DNA of 64,000 nt from Chryseobacterium sp. CH25 (GTDB lineage: Bacteria > Bacteroidota > Bacteroidia > Flavobacteriales > Weeksellaceae). Location of the stretch: assembly GCF_004119455.1 (NCBI RefSeq), contig NZ_NRQT01000015.1:1-64000 (forward strand), given 5' to 3'. Below are positions 17,003 through 26,348 of this stretch, one piece after another (the stretch's first letter is position 1; the number at the start of each line of letters is the position of its first letter). The notes beneath the pieces were generated by a model, which saw only the letters and a program-made list of their open reading frames with translations, was not told the DNA's origin and did no database searches. The position numbers and the translations under genes were made by a program.

Positions 17003-18289
17003 TTAGAATAATTCTTTTCTGATGATGTTCTGACTTCTTTCAGGACCTACAGAAACTAAGTATACGTTGATTCCTAAGTATTTCTCGATAAACTCGATGT
17101 ATTTCTGAGCATTATCCGGAAGTTCATCATAGCTTCTAGCTTTTGTGATATCTTCCTCCCAACCTGGTAAATCCTGGTAGATTGGCTCATAGTTGTATAA
17201 TTTCTCTGTAGACGAAGTAAAGTAATCGATGATTTTTCCATCTTCAGTTTTATAGTGAGTAACGATTTTAAGGTTTTCAATTCCTGTAAGAACGTCTAGT
17301 TTAGTAATGACAAGGTTATTGATTCCGTTAATCATACAAGCATGCTTTAAAGAAACAAGGTCTAACCAACCTGTTCTTCTTGGTCTTCCTGTAGTCGCTC
17401 CGAATTCACCACCGATCTGTCTGATTTTCTCACCAAGTTCGTTGTCTAATTCAGATGGGAAAGGCCCGTTACCTACTCTTGTACAGTATGCTTTTGCTAC
17501 ACCAATAAGGTTTTGAAGTGATGTTGGCGGAACTCCTGCTCCTGAACAAACACCTCCTGTAGATGGAGAAGATGAAGTTACATATGGATAAGTACCAAAG
17601 TCGATATCAAGCATTAATGCCTGTGCTCCTTCAAATAAAACGTTTTTACCGTCTCTGATGGCTTCGTTTAGCTCTAATTCAGTATCAACGATTCTGTCCT
17701 GAAGCTGTTTTCCGATCTCTAAATACTCGTTATAGATTTCTTCAACGTCCAACGCTGGTTTTCCGTAATATTTTTCAAAGAGAGAGTTTTTAACTTTTAA
17801 GTTTTTCTCAATTTTATCTCTTAAAATCTCAGGGTTTAATAGGTCAACCATTCTGATTCCAACTCTTGCGATTTTATCTTCATAACAAGGTCCGATTCCT
17901 TTTTTGGTTGTTCCGATCTGAGTTCCTCCGTGTTCCTCTTCACGGTAAGTATCCAAAAGGATGTGGTAAGGCATGATCACATGCGCTCTTCTGCTGATAA
18001 AAATGTGGTCTGTTCTCAAGTTTTTGCTCTCGATCTGACCAACTTCTCTAATAAAAGACTTAGGGTTTACCACTACTCCGTTCGCAATGATACATTTCCC
18101 TTTGCATTGAAGAACTCCTGAAGGAAGAAGGTGCAGAACGAATTTTTCTTCACCAACATAAACTGTGTGACCAGCGTTGTCTCCTCCTTGGAAACGCACT
18201 ACATAGTCTGATTTTGCAGATAAAACATCCGTGATTTTACCTTTACCTTCATCTCCATACTGAAGACCTACAACTACATAAGTTGACAT
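17003..18289 (-). CDS. purA: Adenylosuccinate synthetase
   Basis: A 428-residue enzyme that makes adenylosuccinate from IMP, aspartate and GTP, the first committed step to AMP. The N-terminal P-loop is GDEGKGK (12-18), followed by NAGHTV, the IMP-binding TTKKGIGPCYEDK, and the C-terminal GRPRRTGWLD and TKLDVL. The length and motifs are standard. It is a single-gene unit with a good promoter and terminator. Confidence 0.98.
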   Translation of the reverse strand: MSTYVVVGLQYGDEGKGKITDVLSAKSDYVVRFQGGDNAGHTVYVGEEKFVLHLLPSGVLQCKGKCIIANGVVVNPKSFIREVGQIESKNLRTDHIFISRRAHVIMPYHILLDTYREEEHGGTQIGTTKKGIGPCYEDKIARVGIRMVDLLNPEILRDKIEKNLKVKNSLFEKYYGKPALDVEEIYNEYLEIGKQLQDRIVDTELELNEAIRDGKNVLFEGAQALMLDIDFGTYPYVTSSSPSTGGVCSGAGVPPTSLQNLIGVAKAYCTRVGNGPFPSELDNELGEKIRQIGGEFGATTGRPRRTGWLDLVSLKHACMINGINNLVITKLDVLTGIENLKIVTHYKTEDGKIIDYFTSSTEKLYNYEPIYQDLPGWEEDITKARSYDELPDNAQKYIEFIEKYLGINVYLVSVGPERSQNIIRKELF

Positions 18290-18315
18290 ATTTTACTTTT
18301 GTTTTAAGATTCGTG

Positions 18316-18347
18316 CAAAATTACTTTTAAAAAAAATGACAGCCAAA
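18316..18347 (-). promoter_or_regulatory. purA promoter (Bacteroidota type)
   Basis: On the minus strand TTTG (18347-18344), a 20-base spacer and TAATTTTG (18323-18316) give an exact match to the TTTG-N17-23-TAnnTTTG consensus. The -7 box ends 26 bases before the start codon. Confidence 0.75.
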
Positions 18348-18511
18348 TTATAGGGGAACTTATTTTTGGATTGGGTGAAAATCATGGAGTTGAAAGTCTT
18401 ACATAAGTATTAATATTTAATGATTACGACAGCACTACCTGATATAAGTAATAGTTTCATTCTTATGTTTATTCTAAATGATTTATATTTACTATACAAA
18501 AGTTTACCTGT

Positions 18512-19096
18512 ATGAAATTTAGAACCTTATTCTTACTTTTGATCGTTCCTATATTTTCTTTAAAAGCACAAAATAAAGTGGAAGAATATTTAGGAATACC
18601 CGGTCCTATCAGTTTAGGACAAAAGGTTTATCATTTAGCCTGGAGCTCACATCCAAATGATATGTACTTCAAACAAGAGTATATAGAACCTAAAGAAAAT
18701 ATCAACAAGTACAACAGTATGGTCTTGATTGATTTTGTGAAAGGAGATTTCAACCTTAAGGAAGTTATTGATCGTAAAATAGCTGAACTTGATGAAATGA
18801 AAAAAATCAATCCAATTGTCAATTACCAAATTCTTGAAAAGGATGGAGAATACATATTGGACTTCTTGATTAGTGAGAATTCGAAAGATGGAAAAGAGGT
18901 CTTAATTGCGGAAAGAAATGTATACCGTTACAAACTCATTACCAAAGATGCAAATAAAGGGCTTTTACTTTTTGCAATAAGTCAAAGAGGATATCAAGAA
19001 AATATGGATCAATTTTTCAAAAATCTGAAAACTAATTCTTCTCAATTAATTGAAACTGTAGGAAACTATAAAATCCCAGAAATTAAGATAAAATAA
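18512..19096 (+). CDS. Exported protein of unknown function
   Basis: A 194-residue protein with a signal peptide (FLLLIVPIFSLKAQ). The mature part is rich in Lys and Glu without internal repeats, with a predicted alternation of strands and helices. No family is recognised. It lies 7 bases upstream of an alpha/beta hydrolase in the same orientation and is probably co-transcribed with it. Confidence 0.7.
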   Translation: MKFRTLFLLLIVPIFSLKAQNKVEEYLGIPGPISLGQKVYHLAWSSHPNDMYFKQEYIEPKENINKYNSMVLIDFVKGDFNLKEVIDRKIAELDEMKKINPIVNYQILEKDGEYILDFLISENSKDGKEVLIAERNVYRYKLITKDANKGLLLFAISQRGYQENMDQFFKNLKTNSSQLIETVGNYKIPEIKIK

Positions 19097-19103
19097 CATC
19101 CTT

Positions 19104-20036
19104 ATGCCTTCATTCCGAACCTCAGCATATCTATCTTCGAAAATAAACAAAGAGTCGCAAATCTTCTACAATCTATTTACTCCAGAAACCGCAAAAGCCA
19201 CCCTCCTCATCGTTCACGGCATGCAGGAACACAGCGGAAGATATACAGAAATAGCAGAGTATTTTGCCAATCATAGCATTGCTGTTATAACCTATGACCA
19301 TTTGGGTCATGGAAAATCTGTAAAAGATAAAAGTGAGATTGGGTTCTTTCAACTAGATAAGCCTGATGAAAGACTGATTGCTGATGCAGAAATGATGGCA
19401 GATCATCTTGCAGAGCGATACTCCGATGTTCCCCATTTTATTCTGGGACATTCGATGGGTTCATTTATTACCCGTTGTCTTCTTCAGAAAGTTAGTGAAA
19501 AATTTACTGGAGCTATTATTACCGGAACTGGCGGTCCTTTGCCGGGAATTGATGTATTAAGAGCATATTTATCATTAGCTAATAGGATGGCACCTCATCA
19601 TCGTACTTTTTTAAATTCTGTTTTTACTAAGGTTAACAATAAGAAATTTAAAAGTGATAAAGATTTTGGAGATACAAGCTGGCTCAGCATTAATCCTAGG
19701 AATAGAAGAGCTTTTGAACAGGATGACTTGTGTGGAATTCCTTTTACTCATAATGCTTTTTACACCCTGTTTACGGTTTATAAAAGAACAACTTCAAGGA
19801 ATTGGGCAGCTTCTATTTCACCATCATTCCCTTTTCTATTTGTAAGCGGACAGAATGATCCGATTGGTGATTTTGGTAAAGGAGTTACACTTACCGTCAA
19901 TAATTTAAAAAGTGATGGATTTCAGGATGTGGAAACAAAAATTTATCCGGAGATGCGCCATGAGATTTTAAATGAGGAGATAAGAGAACAGGTTCTTAGT
20001 GAGATTTATGATTGGATTTTAAGACATTGTAAATAG
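19104..20036 (+). CDS. Alpha/beta hydrolase, monoacylglycerol lipase-like (S33)
   Basis: A 310-residue cytosolic hydrolase. The oxyanion motif is VHGMQEHSGRY (38-47), the nucleophile is S117 in GHSMGS, and the likely acid is in VSGQNDPIGD, with the histidine in YPEMRHEIL near the C-terminus. HGMxEHSGRY is characteristic of the monoglyceride lipase / lysophospholipase branch. Lysophospholipids or monoacylglycerols are plausible substrates by family. It follows the small exported protein closely. Confidence 0.88.
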   Translation: MPSFRTSAYLSSKINKESQIFYNLFTPETAKATLLIVHGMQEHSGRYTEIAEYFANHSIAVITYDHLGHGKSVKDKSEIGFFQLDKPDERLIADAEMMADHLAERYSDVPHFILGHSMGSFITRCLLQKVSEKFTGAIITGTGGPLPGIDVLRAYLSLANRMAPHHRTFLNSVFTKVNNKKFKSDKDFGDTSWLSINPRNRRAFEQDDLCGIPFTHNAFYTLFTVYKRTTSRNWAASISPSFPFLFVSGQNDPIGDFGKGVTLTVNNLKSDGFQDVETKIYPEMRHEILNEEIREQVLSEIYDWILRHCK

Positions 20037-20333
20037 GTTCTTAAGGATTTTTTCTTGTTATACTTTTGTCTTGAAATAGAAGATTCGACGTAGTCAAACA
20101 AAAGTATACAAAAGTTCAAGACTGGAATTATCCGCTAAAAATTTAAATATACTCCTAAAATTCCCAAACTCGCATGGATCACCTGATACAGCTTCGATTC
20201 AATGGGCCAGCCATGCTCAGACAGTGGGAATTTTTTAACGGATTATATTGAAATTTTCTTAACGCTCCTAATTCCTAGGTCGATTAAGAAATACAACCTA
20301 TTGACCAAAGTAGTGAACAAGTATTAAACCTTC
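20037..20333. other. Intergenic gap with a possible gene relic
   Basis: There is no credible full gene between the two convergent genes. On the minus strand about 20145-20240 an open stretch of some 30 codons reads FPLSEHGWPIESKLYQVIHA and continues to a stop. It has no good start. It may be a relic of a dispersed element or a decayed gene. Confidence 0.35.
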
Positions 20334-21038
20334 TTACCTACCACTACTTTCAATCCATTCTGAGAAAGGTTTCCGGTAGGTTTCTCCTACGGTGACGAAA
20401 TCCATGTTTCTCATTTGGATTCTGTTTCCTTCAATGACTTTGATTTTATTGGTTGCAATAATATAAGACCGATGAATGCGCATAAATCTGTTTTCCGGGA
20501 GCTTTTCTAAAATATCTTTCATATTTTCCAGCACCATTACTTTATCATTGATGGTGTGAATTCTGATATAGTCTTTTAATCCTTCAATATAAATAATCTC
20601 ATCAAAGGCTATTTTGTAATATTTTCTGTCTGATCTTACAAAAAGATGATCTAACTGTGGTTCGGGAATGAAAGCCTGCTGCCACTGTATAAATTTTTGC
20701 ACCGCCTGATAAAAGCGATTAAAGGTAATGGGTTTCAATAAAAAATCCACCACATGAAAATCGAAAGCTTCCAAGGCATATTCAGCATAGGCTGTGGTGA
20801 CAATGAAATTATGATTCTTATTGAACATTTTCATCATTTCAATTCCTGTAAGTTCCGGCATCTGAATATCAATGAAAATAAGATCTACATTTTCTGAGCC
20901 CAGTAATTTCATCACTTCATACACATCACTTCCCGCATAGATAATATTCAACAGATCAGTTTTTAAGGCATAATCGTTTAAAAGTCTTACTGCAAAGGGT
21001 TCGTCATCAAGGATAATACAATTGATCTTCTGTTTCAT
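20334..21038 (-). CDS. LytTR-family response regulator
   Basis: A 234-residue regulator. The receiver domain (1-120) has the acidic pair D11/D12, the phosphoacceptor D57 in IFIDIQMPE and the switch lysine in FLLKPI. The C-terminal LytTR DNA-binding domain spans about 135-232 with RSDRKYYKI and RIHRSYIIATNKI. It overlaps the sensor kinase by 4 bases and lies opposite an outer-membrane receptor gene. A direct repeat in the divergent gap (22115-22145) is a candidate binding site. Confidence 0.95.
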   Translation of the reverse strand: MKQKINCIILDDEPFAVRLLNDYALKTDLLNIIYAGSDVYEVMKLLGSENVDLIFIDIQMPELTGIEMMKMFNKNHNFIVTTAYAEYALEAFDFHVVDFLLKPITFNRFYQAVQKFIQWQQAFIPEPQLDHLFVRSDRKYYKIAFDEIIYIEGLKDYIRIHTINDKVMVLENMKDILEKLPENRFMRIHRSYIIATNKIKVIEGNRIQMRNMDFVTVGETYRKPFSEWIESSGR

Positions 21039-22057
21039 AAAAGTTGAATTTGTATGAATGCTTTAAATTTATTGTCAAGGCGGATGGTTTCCAGTTTATA
21101 TTTGCCGTGATACAACATATCTAACCTGTTTTTAAGATTATCAAGGCCAATACCGCCCAGTTTATCTGTTTTTTTATTTCCTATAGAATTAATGACTTCA
21201 AAATTCAAGCTTTTATCATCGGAATTTATATTGATTTCAATGGGATCTTTTTCTGAATAAGCTCCATGTTTCAAAGCATTTTCTATTAATGGCGACAGAA
21301 TATAGGGTGCTATTCTTTGTTTTTCATCTTTAATTCCGGACTGCCATTTTACAATATTATTTTCATAATGTCTTAATTCTTCTAATTCTATATAAGCCTT
21401 TATATAATCCAGTTCTTCAGATAGAGCGATATGTTCTTTTTGGGCCTCATAAGTGGTAAAACGCATAATATTACTTAATTTTTCAATAGCAGAAAGGGAT
21501 TCCGGAGATTGAAAATGAACCATTGAATAGATATTGTTCAGGGTATTGAAAATAAAATGCGGATTGATCTGTGCCTTAAGAAACTTGATCTCTGTATTTT
21601 TCTGTTCTTCCAGAATTACCTTATTATATTCCAGTAGTCTAATCACATGGACAATTAACCACAAAAAAGAGCTGAAAATAATGGGTTTACTGCTATAGGC
21701 AAGATTATCCATAAGATAGCTTCCCAACACCGGATTTGTATAATTTACCTGCCCCAGCCACCAGTCTGTTAAAACCTGTTCAATAACAAAACGAGTTAAT
21801 GTAAAGAACAGATAAGTAATGATAATTCCGGCCAATAGTTTTATCCATTCAAAGTCTTTGAAAATCCTCGGCATTACTATCATATAATTAAAGTAGAAGG
21901 TCAGTACAAAGACTATAGCATAGGTTTTAAAAAACAGGTCCAGCTCCGGCATCTCGAAAGAGAGCGGCTTGCCTACCAGCATAAAGTATAGCGTCAACAG
22001 CCAAAATAAGATGTGTAGGCCAGCTTCTGTCTTTTTATTCAGATATAGTTTTCCCAT
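21035..22057 (-). CDS. LytS-type sensor histidine kinase
   Basis: A membrane sensor with four predicted N-terminal helices, then the His_kinase domain with the phosphoacceptor in FLKAQINPHFIFNTLNNIYSM and an HATPase region with PLIENALKHGAYSE and GIGLDNLKNRL. The family phosphorylates LytTR response regulators. The start at 22057 (MGKLYLNKK) is preceded by an A-rich leader typical of this phylum; an in-frame ATG at 22105 adds 16 residues and cannot be excluded. No periplasmic sensor domain of size is present, so the signal probably acts at the membrane. Confidence 0.92.
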   Translation of the reverse strand: MGKLYLNKKTEAGLHILFWLLTLYFMLVGKPLSFEMPELDLFFKTYAIVFVLTFYFNYMIVMPRIFKDFEWIKLLAGIIITYLFFTLTRFVIEQVLTDWWLGQVNYTNPVLGSYLMDNLAYSSKPIIFSSFLWLIVHVIRLLEYNKVILEEQKNTEIKFLKAQINPHFIFNTLNNIYSMVHFQSPESLSAIEKLSNIMRFTTYEAQKEHIALSEELDYIKAYIELEELRHYENNIVKWQSGIKDEKQRIAPYILSPLIENALKHGAYSEKDPIEININSDDKSLNFEVINSIGNKKTDKLGGIGLDNLKNRLDMLYHGKYKLETIRLDNKFKAFIQIQLL

Positions 22058-22114
22058 ATCGGTTATTATTTTTTGTAAAAATAGGTTTTTATAGAAAAGC
22101 TCCATAACGGGTTT

Positions 22115-22145
22115 GTCGACAAAAATCCAGGGAACGTCGATAAAA
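22115..22145. promoter_or_regulatory. Candidate LytTR operator, direct repeat with 21-bp period
   Basis: GTCGACAAAA begins at 22115 and GTCGATAAAA at 22136. LytTR regulators bind pairs of roughly 9-bp direct repeats about 12 bp apart, so this spacing on the same face of the helix fits. The site lies in the gap between the sensor/regulator operon and the divergent receptor gene. Confidence 0.5.
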
Positions 22146-22199
22146 TTGGTTTCCGGTGGTCCAAAGCTGCAGTTTTGCTGAAAAATAAAGACAAATACT

Positions 22200-24365
22200 A
22201 TGAAAACTTTACTTCTTCCGGCTCTGCTTCTTTTAGTCCTAAATACAATTAATGCTCAGGAAAAAGAAACCACCAATGAAACTTCTTTAGAAACCGTTGT
22301 GATCAAAAAACAGAAAAAAATCATTGAAAGAAAAGTTGACCGTCTGATTTATAATGTTGAAAATTCAACTGCTTCAACGGGTGGGAATGCTTTGGATGCC
22401 TTAAAATCTGCTCCTATGGTAAGAGTTCAAAATGAAGCAATTTCTATTGTTGGAAAAGGTGAAGTATTGATTATGATTGATGACCGTCTTCAAAAGATTC
22501 CGGCAAGTGAAGTGGCTGCTTTTCTGAAAACCATTCCTTCAGATAATATTAAAAGCATTGAGGTGATCACTTCTCCTCCTGCAAAATATGAAGCAGAAGG
22601 AAATAACGGAATTATTAATATTAAACTTAAAACCGCTAAAAACAATTCATGGAATGCCAGTGTTGGTACCAATTATACCCAAAGATTCTATGCAGGAAAC
22701 AGTGTTCAGGGAATGTTTAATTATAATCATGGAAAACTTTCTCTACAGTCTTCCGTGTATGTGGAGCAACAAAAATCTCGCTCAAACTCTCAATCCAATA
22801 CTTACTATCAAAATGAATTATGGTCTATGGACAACCTGAGTACCAGTAAAAATAAAAATCTGGGAATCAGCTTTGGAGCTGATTATAAAATCACGGATCA
22901 ATGGATAACCGGAGTAAAATATTTGGGAAGTTTCAGCAAAGAAAATGTTTCAGGTTCACCGCTTACCTCCAGAATAAATTATCAAACTTCTCAACCCGAG
23001 TCTTTCATTTCTTCTGAAACTGAATCTTCCAACAAACCTAATATCAACAGTTTAAACTGGTTCAATACCATAAAAACAGACAGTACAAAAACTGTACTGA
23101 CCACAGATTTGGATTTCTTTGAATATAAAAGGGATGATACCAGAGATTTCTACGGCAGTGAGCTTAATACTCAAATGCAAATGCTTCCAGGTACTTATTT
23201 TTCAGCATTGAATTCCAATGTAAACAAAATCCGAAATTATTCAGGAAAGGCAGATCTTGAAACCAAACTTTCCTGGGCAGATCTTAATTTTGGAGGTCGT
23301 TTTTCTTTTACCCGTACGGATAATAATTTTTTAGCTCACAATAAAGAAACAGGAAGCGCTATACTTGATACAGATCAGTCCAATACTTTCATTTATAAGG
23401 AATATAATGAGGCTTTATATTTTTCATTGAGCAGAAAATTCAGCAGTCAATGGGAAGCTAAACTTGGATTACGCGCTGAAGCTACTCAAACCATTGGATT
23501 TTCTGAAAACCGCAATCAGACTGATAAGAATGATTATATCAAACTGTTCCCAACAGCTTACCTTACCTATACCATGAATACCAATCATTCTTTTTCATTG
23601 AATTATAACAGAAGAATCAGACGTCCGGATTTTGATTACCTGAATCCGTTTGTGGTGAGAACAAGTCCGCTTTACTATTCTGAAGGAAACCCTTACCTAA
23701 AGCCTTCTATCATTGACAATCTCGAGTTTTCTTATATCAAAGGGCAAAAATGGACTTCTTCATTATACTATTCCAAAGTTTCAGATTTCGGACAGGCATT
23801 ATCTATATTAAATCCGGAAACCAATGTTACCAGAAATACTCCTGTCAATTATGCAGACACTTATCAGATTGGCTTTTCAACCTCCTATAATTTCAGTGCT
23901 GTAAAATGGTGGAATAGTTTTTCAGGGTTTAATATTAACTATCAGAATGTAAAATCCAAAGTTCCTTACACCGCCTCTATTGATGGGTACAATGCTTATC
24001 TGTACAGCAATAATGATTTTACGCTTAATAAGAAAAAAACGGTTTCTCTAAGTGTTAACTATGGTTTACAGCTTCCCGGCAGATATCAGATATTCCATAT
24101 TTCTACAATGAATATTCTGGATATTACTGTAAAAGTCCTGTGTCTGGACAAAAAGTTTTCGATATCACTTACCGGAACTGACCTTCTGAACAGCCAGAGA
24201 CCTTTAATCTCTTATCAGTCTAATGGTATTGAAACTAATTTCAGAAATAATAACTTCACAAGAGGTTTCAGAATTTCATTAAATTATAGATTTGGAAATA
24301 ATGATCTGAAATCTAAGGATAGAAATTTTGGGAATGATGAGGAAAGAAACAGGATGAATCAATAA
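22200..24365 (+). CDS. Outer-membrane beta-barrel receptor, TonB-dependent type
   Basis: A 721-residue protein. The signal peptide ends at INAQ. A plug-like domain follows (SLETVVIKKQKKIIERKVDRL, then IMIDDRLQKIPASEV and IEVITSPPAKYEAEGNNGIINI), and from about 160 to the end comes a beta-barrel of alternating amphipathic strands, as in the outer membrane beta-barrel family 3. The usual N-terminal carboxypeptidase-regulatory-like domain of related proteins is absent, so the protein is shorter than its typical 800 residues. It is divergent from a LytTR two-component system that probably controls it. The substrate is unknown. Confidence 0.88.
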   Translation: MKTLLLPALLLLVLNTINAQEKETTNETSLETVVIKKQKKIIERKVDRLIYNVENSTASTGGNALDALKSAPMVRVQNEAISIVGKGEVLIMIDDRLQKIPASEVAAFLKTIPSDNIKSIEVITSPPAKYEAEGNNGIINIKLKTAKNNSWNASVGTNYTQRFYAGNSVQGMFNYNHGKLSLQSSVYVEQQKSRSNSQSNTYYQNELWSMDNLSTSKNKNLGISFGADYKITDQWITGVKYLGSFSKENVSGSPLTSRINYQTSQPESFISSETESSNKPNINSLNWFNTIKTDSTKTVLTTDLDFFEYKRDDTRDFYGSELNTQMQMLPGTYFSALNSNVNKIRNYSGKADLETKLSWADLNFGGRFSFTRTDNNFLAHNKETGSAILDTDQSNTFIYKEYNEALYFSLSRKFSSQWEAKLGLRAEATQTIGFSENRNQTDKNDYIKLFPTAYLTYTMNTNHSFSLNYNRRIRRPDFDYLNPFVVRTSPLYYSEGNPYLKPSIIDNLEFSYIKGQKWTSSLYYSKVSDFGQALSILNPETNVTRNTPVNYADTYQIGFSTSYNFSAVKWWNSFSGFNINYQNVKSKVPYTASIDGYNAYLYSNNDFTLNKKKTVSLSVNYGLQLPGRYQIFHISTMNILDITVKVLCLDKKFSISLTGTDLLNSQRPLISYQSNGIETNFRNNNFTRGFRISLNYRFGNNDLKSKDRNFGNDEERNRMNQ

Positions 24366-24400
24366 GTTTCTATTTTATTATTCTTAATGTTGATGATATT

Positions 24401-24436
24401 CTCGCAGATTACACAGATTTCGCAGATGTTTATGGA
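24401..24436. repeat. CGCAGAT repeat, left copy of a 36-bp inverted pair
   Basis: The 36 bases match the reverse complement of 26518-26553 at 35 positions. The core is two CGCAGAT words around ACACAGATTT. The pair brackets the WYL regulator, zinc-ribbon and HEAT genes. Confidence 0.8.
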
Positions 24437-24469
24437 TTATTTTTTCTTCTGTATGATCTGTTTCTATGT

Positions 24470-24564
24470 TGAGATTCTTCATTACGCGTTGCTTCATTCA
24501 GAATGACAAATCCCGATCGATACATCGATTGGGATTTGTTAAGATTGCTTCGCTTGCAATGACA
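24470..24564. repeat. Composite repeat with internal palindrome
   Basis: Two related arms, GATTCTTCATTACGCG...GAATGAC and GATTGCTTCGCTTGCAATGAC, flank an imperfect palindrome at about 24508-24538 (AAATCCC...GGGATTT). This looks like a dispersed non-coding element; no ORF of the correct kind covers it. Confidence 0.55.
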
Positions 24565-24609
24565 TTTCTAATAATTTTATATTTTTGGAACTCATGTTTT
24601 AAAATAATA

Positions 24610-25290
24610 ATGAACAGAATTGACCGACTGATTTCCGTGCTTACCACCTTACAATCCAAAAAGTTTGTAACGGCTGATTATATTGCTGATAAATATGAGA
24701 TCAGTATCAGAACGGTTTACAGAGATATTAAGGCACTAGGTGAAATTGGAGTTCCTATTGATTACGAACCTCAGAAAGGATATACAGTTTTGCAGGGATT
24801 TTTTCTTCCTCCAGTTCTTCTGACCTCTGATGAGGCTAATGCTCTTATCATGATCGCTAAGCTTTCAGAGCGTTATACGGATAAGACTGCACAAAAGAAT
24901 GTTTCTAATGCGATAGACAAAATAAAATCGGTTCTGAGATATTCCGAAAAAGAAAAAGCAGATCTGTTACAGAAAAAGATTGGTATCTATATTTCTCCTG
25001 AAACCGATCATAGTAAAGATTATCTTACCATCATCCAGAATGCCATTGTTGATAAACAGACTTTAAAAATAAGCTATCTCAATAACTCCAGTGAAGCCAG
25101 TGAAAGAGAAATTGAACCTATTGGAATGAGTTTTTACACCAACCAATGGCATCTGATCGCCTGGTGCTGGAAAAGAAATGAATACCGAGATTTTAAGGTT
25201 TTACAAATTCAGGAGTTGAAGAATACAGGGCTACCATTCAAAAAAGAAGTACATTTTACGCTTGAGGAATATATTAATTCATTGACGTAG
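24610..25290 (+). CDS. YafY-like transcriptional regulator (HTH plus WYL domain)
   Basis: A 226-residue regulator. The N-terminal winged helix-turn-helix has the DeoR-like look (MNRIDRLISVLTTLQ and YEISIRTVYRDIKAL), and the C-terminal WYL domain contains EPIGMSFYTNQWHLIAWC. WYL domains bind nucleic acid or small ligands and often control stress genes. The start at 24610 is preceded by AAAATAATA; the longer frame would begin in the repeat element upstream, so it is rejected. It is the first of three co-directional genes bracketed by inverted repeats. Confidence 0.88.
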   Translation: MNRIDRLISVLTTLQSKKFVTADYIADKYEISIRTVYRDIKALGEIGVPIDYEPQKGYTVLQGFFLPPVLLTSDEANALIMIAKLSERYTDKTAQKNVSNAIDKIKSVLRYSEKEKADLLQKKIGIYISPETDHSKDYLTIIQNAIVDKQTLKISYLNNSSEASEREIEPIGMSFYTNQWHLIAWCWKRNEYRDFKVLQIQELKNTGLPFKKEVHFTLEEYINSLT

Positions 25291-25460
25291 AGGGTTGGAA
25301 GCTGGAAGAGAGATGCTGGAAGTTTCTCTTAGACAACCTGCTTCTAATGAGCATTCCAATTACTATTTTTATTTTTCTATCCTTAAAAATTAATAAATAA
25401 ACTGCAAAAACCCTTCCCGACAACCATAACTCCCCTCTCCCAGCTTCCTTCTTCCTGACT
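25291..25460. repeat. GGAAGCTGG inverted-arm element
   Basis: GGAAGCTGGAAGAGAG (25297-25312) is imperfectly mirrored by CTCTCCCAGCTTCC (25435-25448), giving an element of about 170 bp in the gap between the WYL regulator and the zinc-ribbon gene. Confidence 0.5.
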
Positions 25461-25489
25461 TTTAAATAAAAAAACAGACTGACATAAGG

Positions 25490-25514
25490 TTGACAGTGGC
25501 CCCATTTACCTTTG
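25490..25514 (+). promoter_or_regulatory. Promoter of the zinc-ribbon / HEAT pair
   Basis: TACCTTTG at 25507-25514 matches TAnnTTTG. TTG at 25490-25492 could be a -33 box, although the 14-base spacer is short. The start codon at 25533 is 18 bases downstream of the -7 box. Confidence 0.5.
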
Positions 25515-25532
25515 TCCAAAATATAATACAAC

Positions 25533-25796
25533 ATGGATAAAGTATACAAAAATTGCCAGAGCTGCGGAATGCCTCTGAAAAAATCTCCTAATGGTGGTGG
25601 AACCAATGCTGATGGTTCAATCAGTACAAAGTATTGTGATTTCTGTTATGAAAAAGGACAGTTTAAACAATCTGATATTACAGCAATGGAAATGCAGGAA
25701 TTTGTAAAAAACAAAATGAAAGATATGGGATTTCCCGGTTTTCTGGCCGGTTTATTTTCAAAAGGAATCCCTAAATTAGAACGCTGGAAAAATTAA
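25533..25796 (+). CDS. Putative zinc-ribbon protein
   Basis: An 87-residue cytosolic protein with two CxxC pairs, CQSCGMPL near residue 8 and YCDFCYEKG near 36, as in the small zinc-ribbon family often found beside transcription regulators in Bacteroidota. The C-terminal half, ITAMEMQEFVKNKMKDMGFPG, is helical. The function is unknown. It is followed after 11 bases by the HEAT-repeat gene. Confidence 0.85.
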   Translation: MDKVYKNCQSCGMPLKKSPNGGGTNADGSISTKYCDFCYEKGQFKQSDITAMEMQEFVKNKMKDMGFPGFLAGLFSKGIPKLERWKN

Positions 25797-25807
25797 AATC
25801 AAACACC

Positions 25808-26326
25808 ATGACCATAGAAGAGCTTTTTAAAGACAAATCCACTAAAGCAAAGGAAAAAACAGAGATCATCAGCAAATGGATCCTTGATACTTCTCTACCC
25901 ACAGATGAACTGATCGCCTTTGCAGAAAAAGCAAAAGACCCAATAAAAGGAACCTGCATAGAGGCTATGGAGTATGCTACTAAGCAAAATCCTAATCTGG
26001 CAGATGAAACTGTGTTCACATTCGTTAGCAATACCCTTACCGAAAAAGCTCCCAGAATAAAATGGGAAAGTGCCAAAGTGATTGGTAATACTGCACAATT
26101 ATTTCCTGAGAATCTGGAGCTGGCCATCACCAACCTAATGACCAACACTGAACACGAAGGAACTGTTGTCCGCTGGAGTGCAGCATTTGCTCTGGGAGAA
26201 ATTCTGAAACTGAAAACTGCACACAATGCCACACTACTCCCGGCACTAGAAAATATCAGTGAGAAAGAGGAAAAGAACAGCATTAAGAAAATTTATCTGG
26301 ATGCCATTAAGAAAACTAAGAAATAA
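25808..26326 (+). CDS. HEAT-repeat protein
   Basis: A 172-residue, almost wholly helical protein made of about four HEAT-like pairs, for example AFAEKAKDPIKGTCIEAMEYA, APRIKWESAKVIGNTAQLF and GTVVRWSAAFALGEILKL. Such proteins act as protein-binding scaffolds; no partner can be named. It is co-directional with the zinc-ribbon gene and probably co-transcribed, with a good terminator after it. A 170-residue antisense ORF here is a composition artefact. Confidence 0.82.
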   Translation: MTIEELFKDKSTKAKEKTEIISKWILDTSLPTDELIAFAEKAKDPIKGTCIEAMEYATKQNPNLADETVFTFVSNTLTEKAPRIKWESAKVIGNTAQLFPENLELAITNLMTNTEHEGTVVRWSAAFALGEILKLKTAHNATLLPALENISEKEEKNSIKKIYLDAIKKTKK

Positions 26327-26348
26327 TTTTTTGAATTGATAGATATCA

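Noticed and set aside
25771..26283. 170-codon minus-strand ORF opposite the HEAT-repeat gene
   Set aside because: It has Ser/Leu/Val-rich, low-information content, overlaps the HEAT gene with recognisable repeats, and lacks a promoter.
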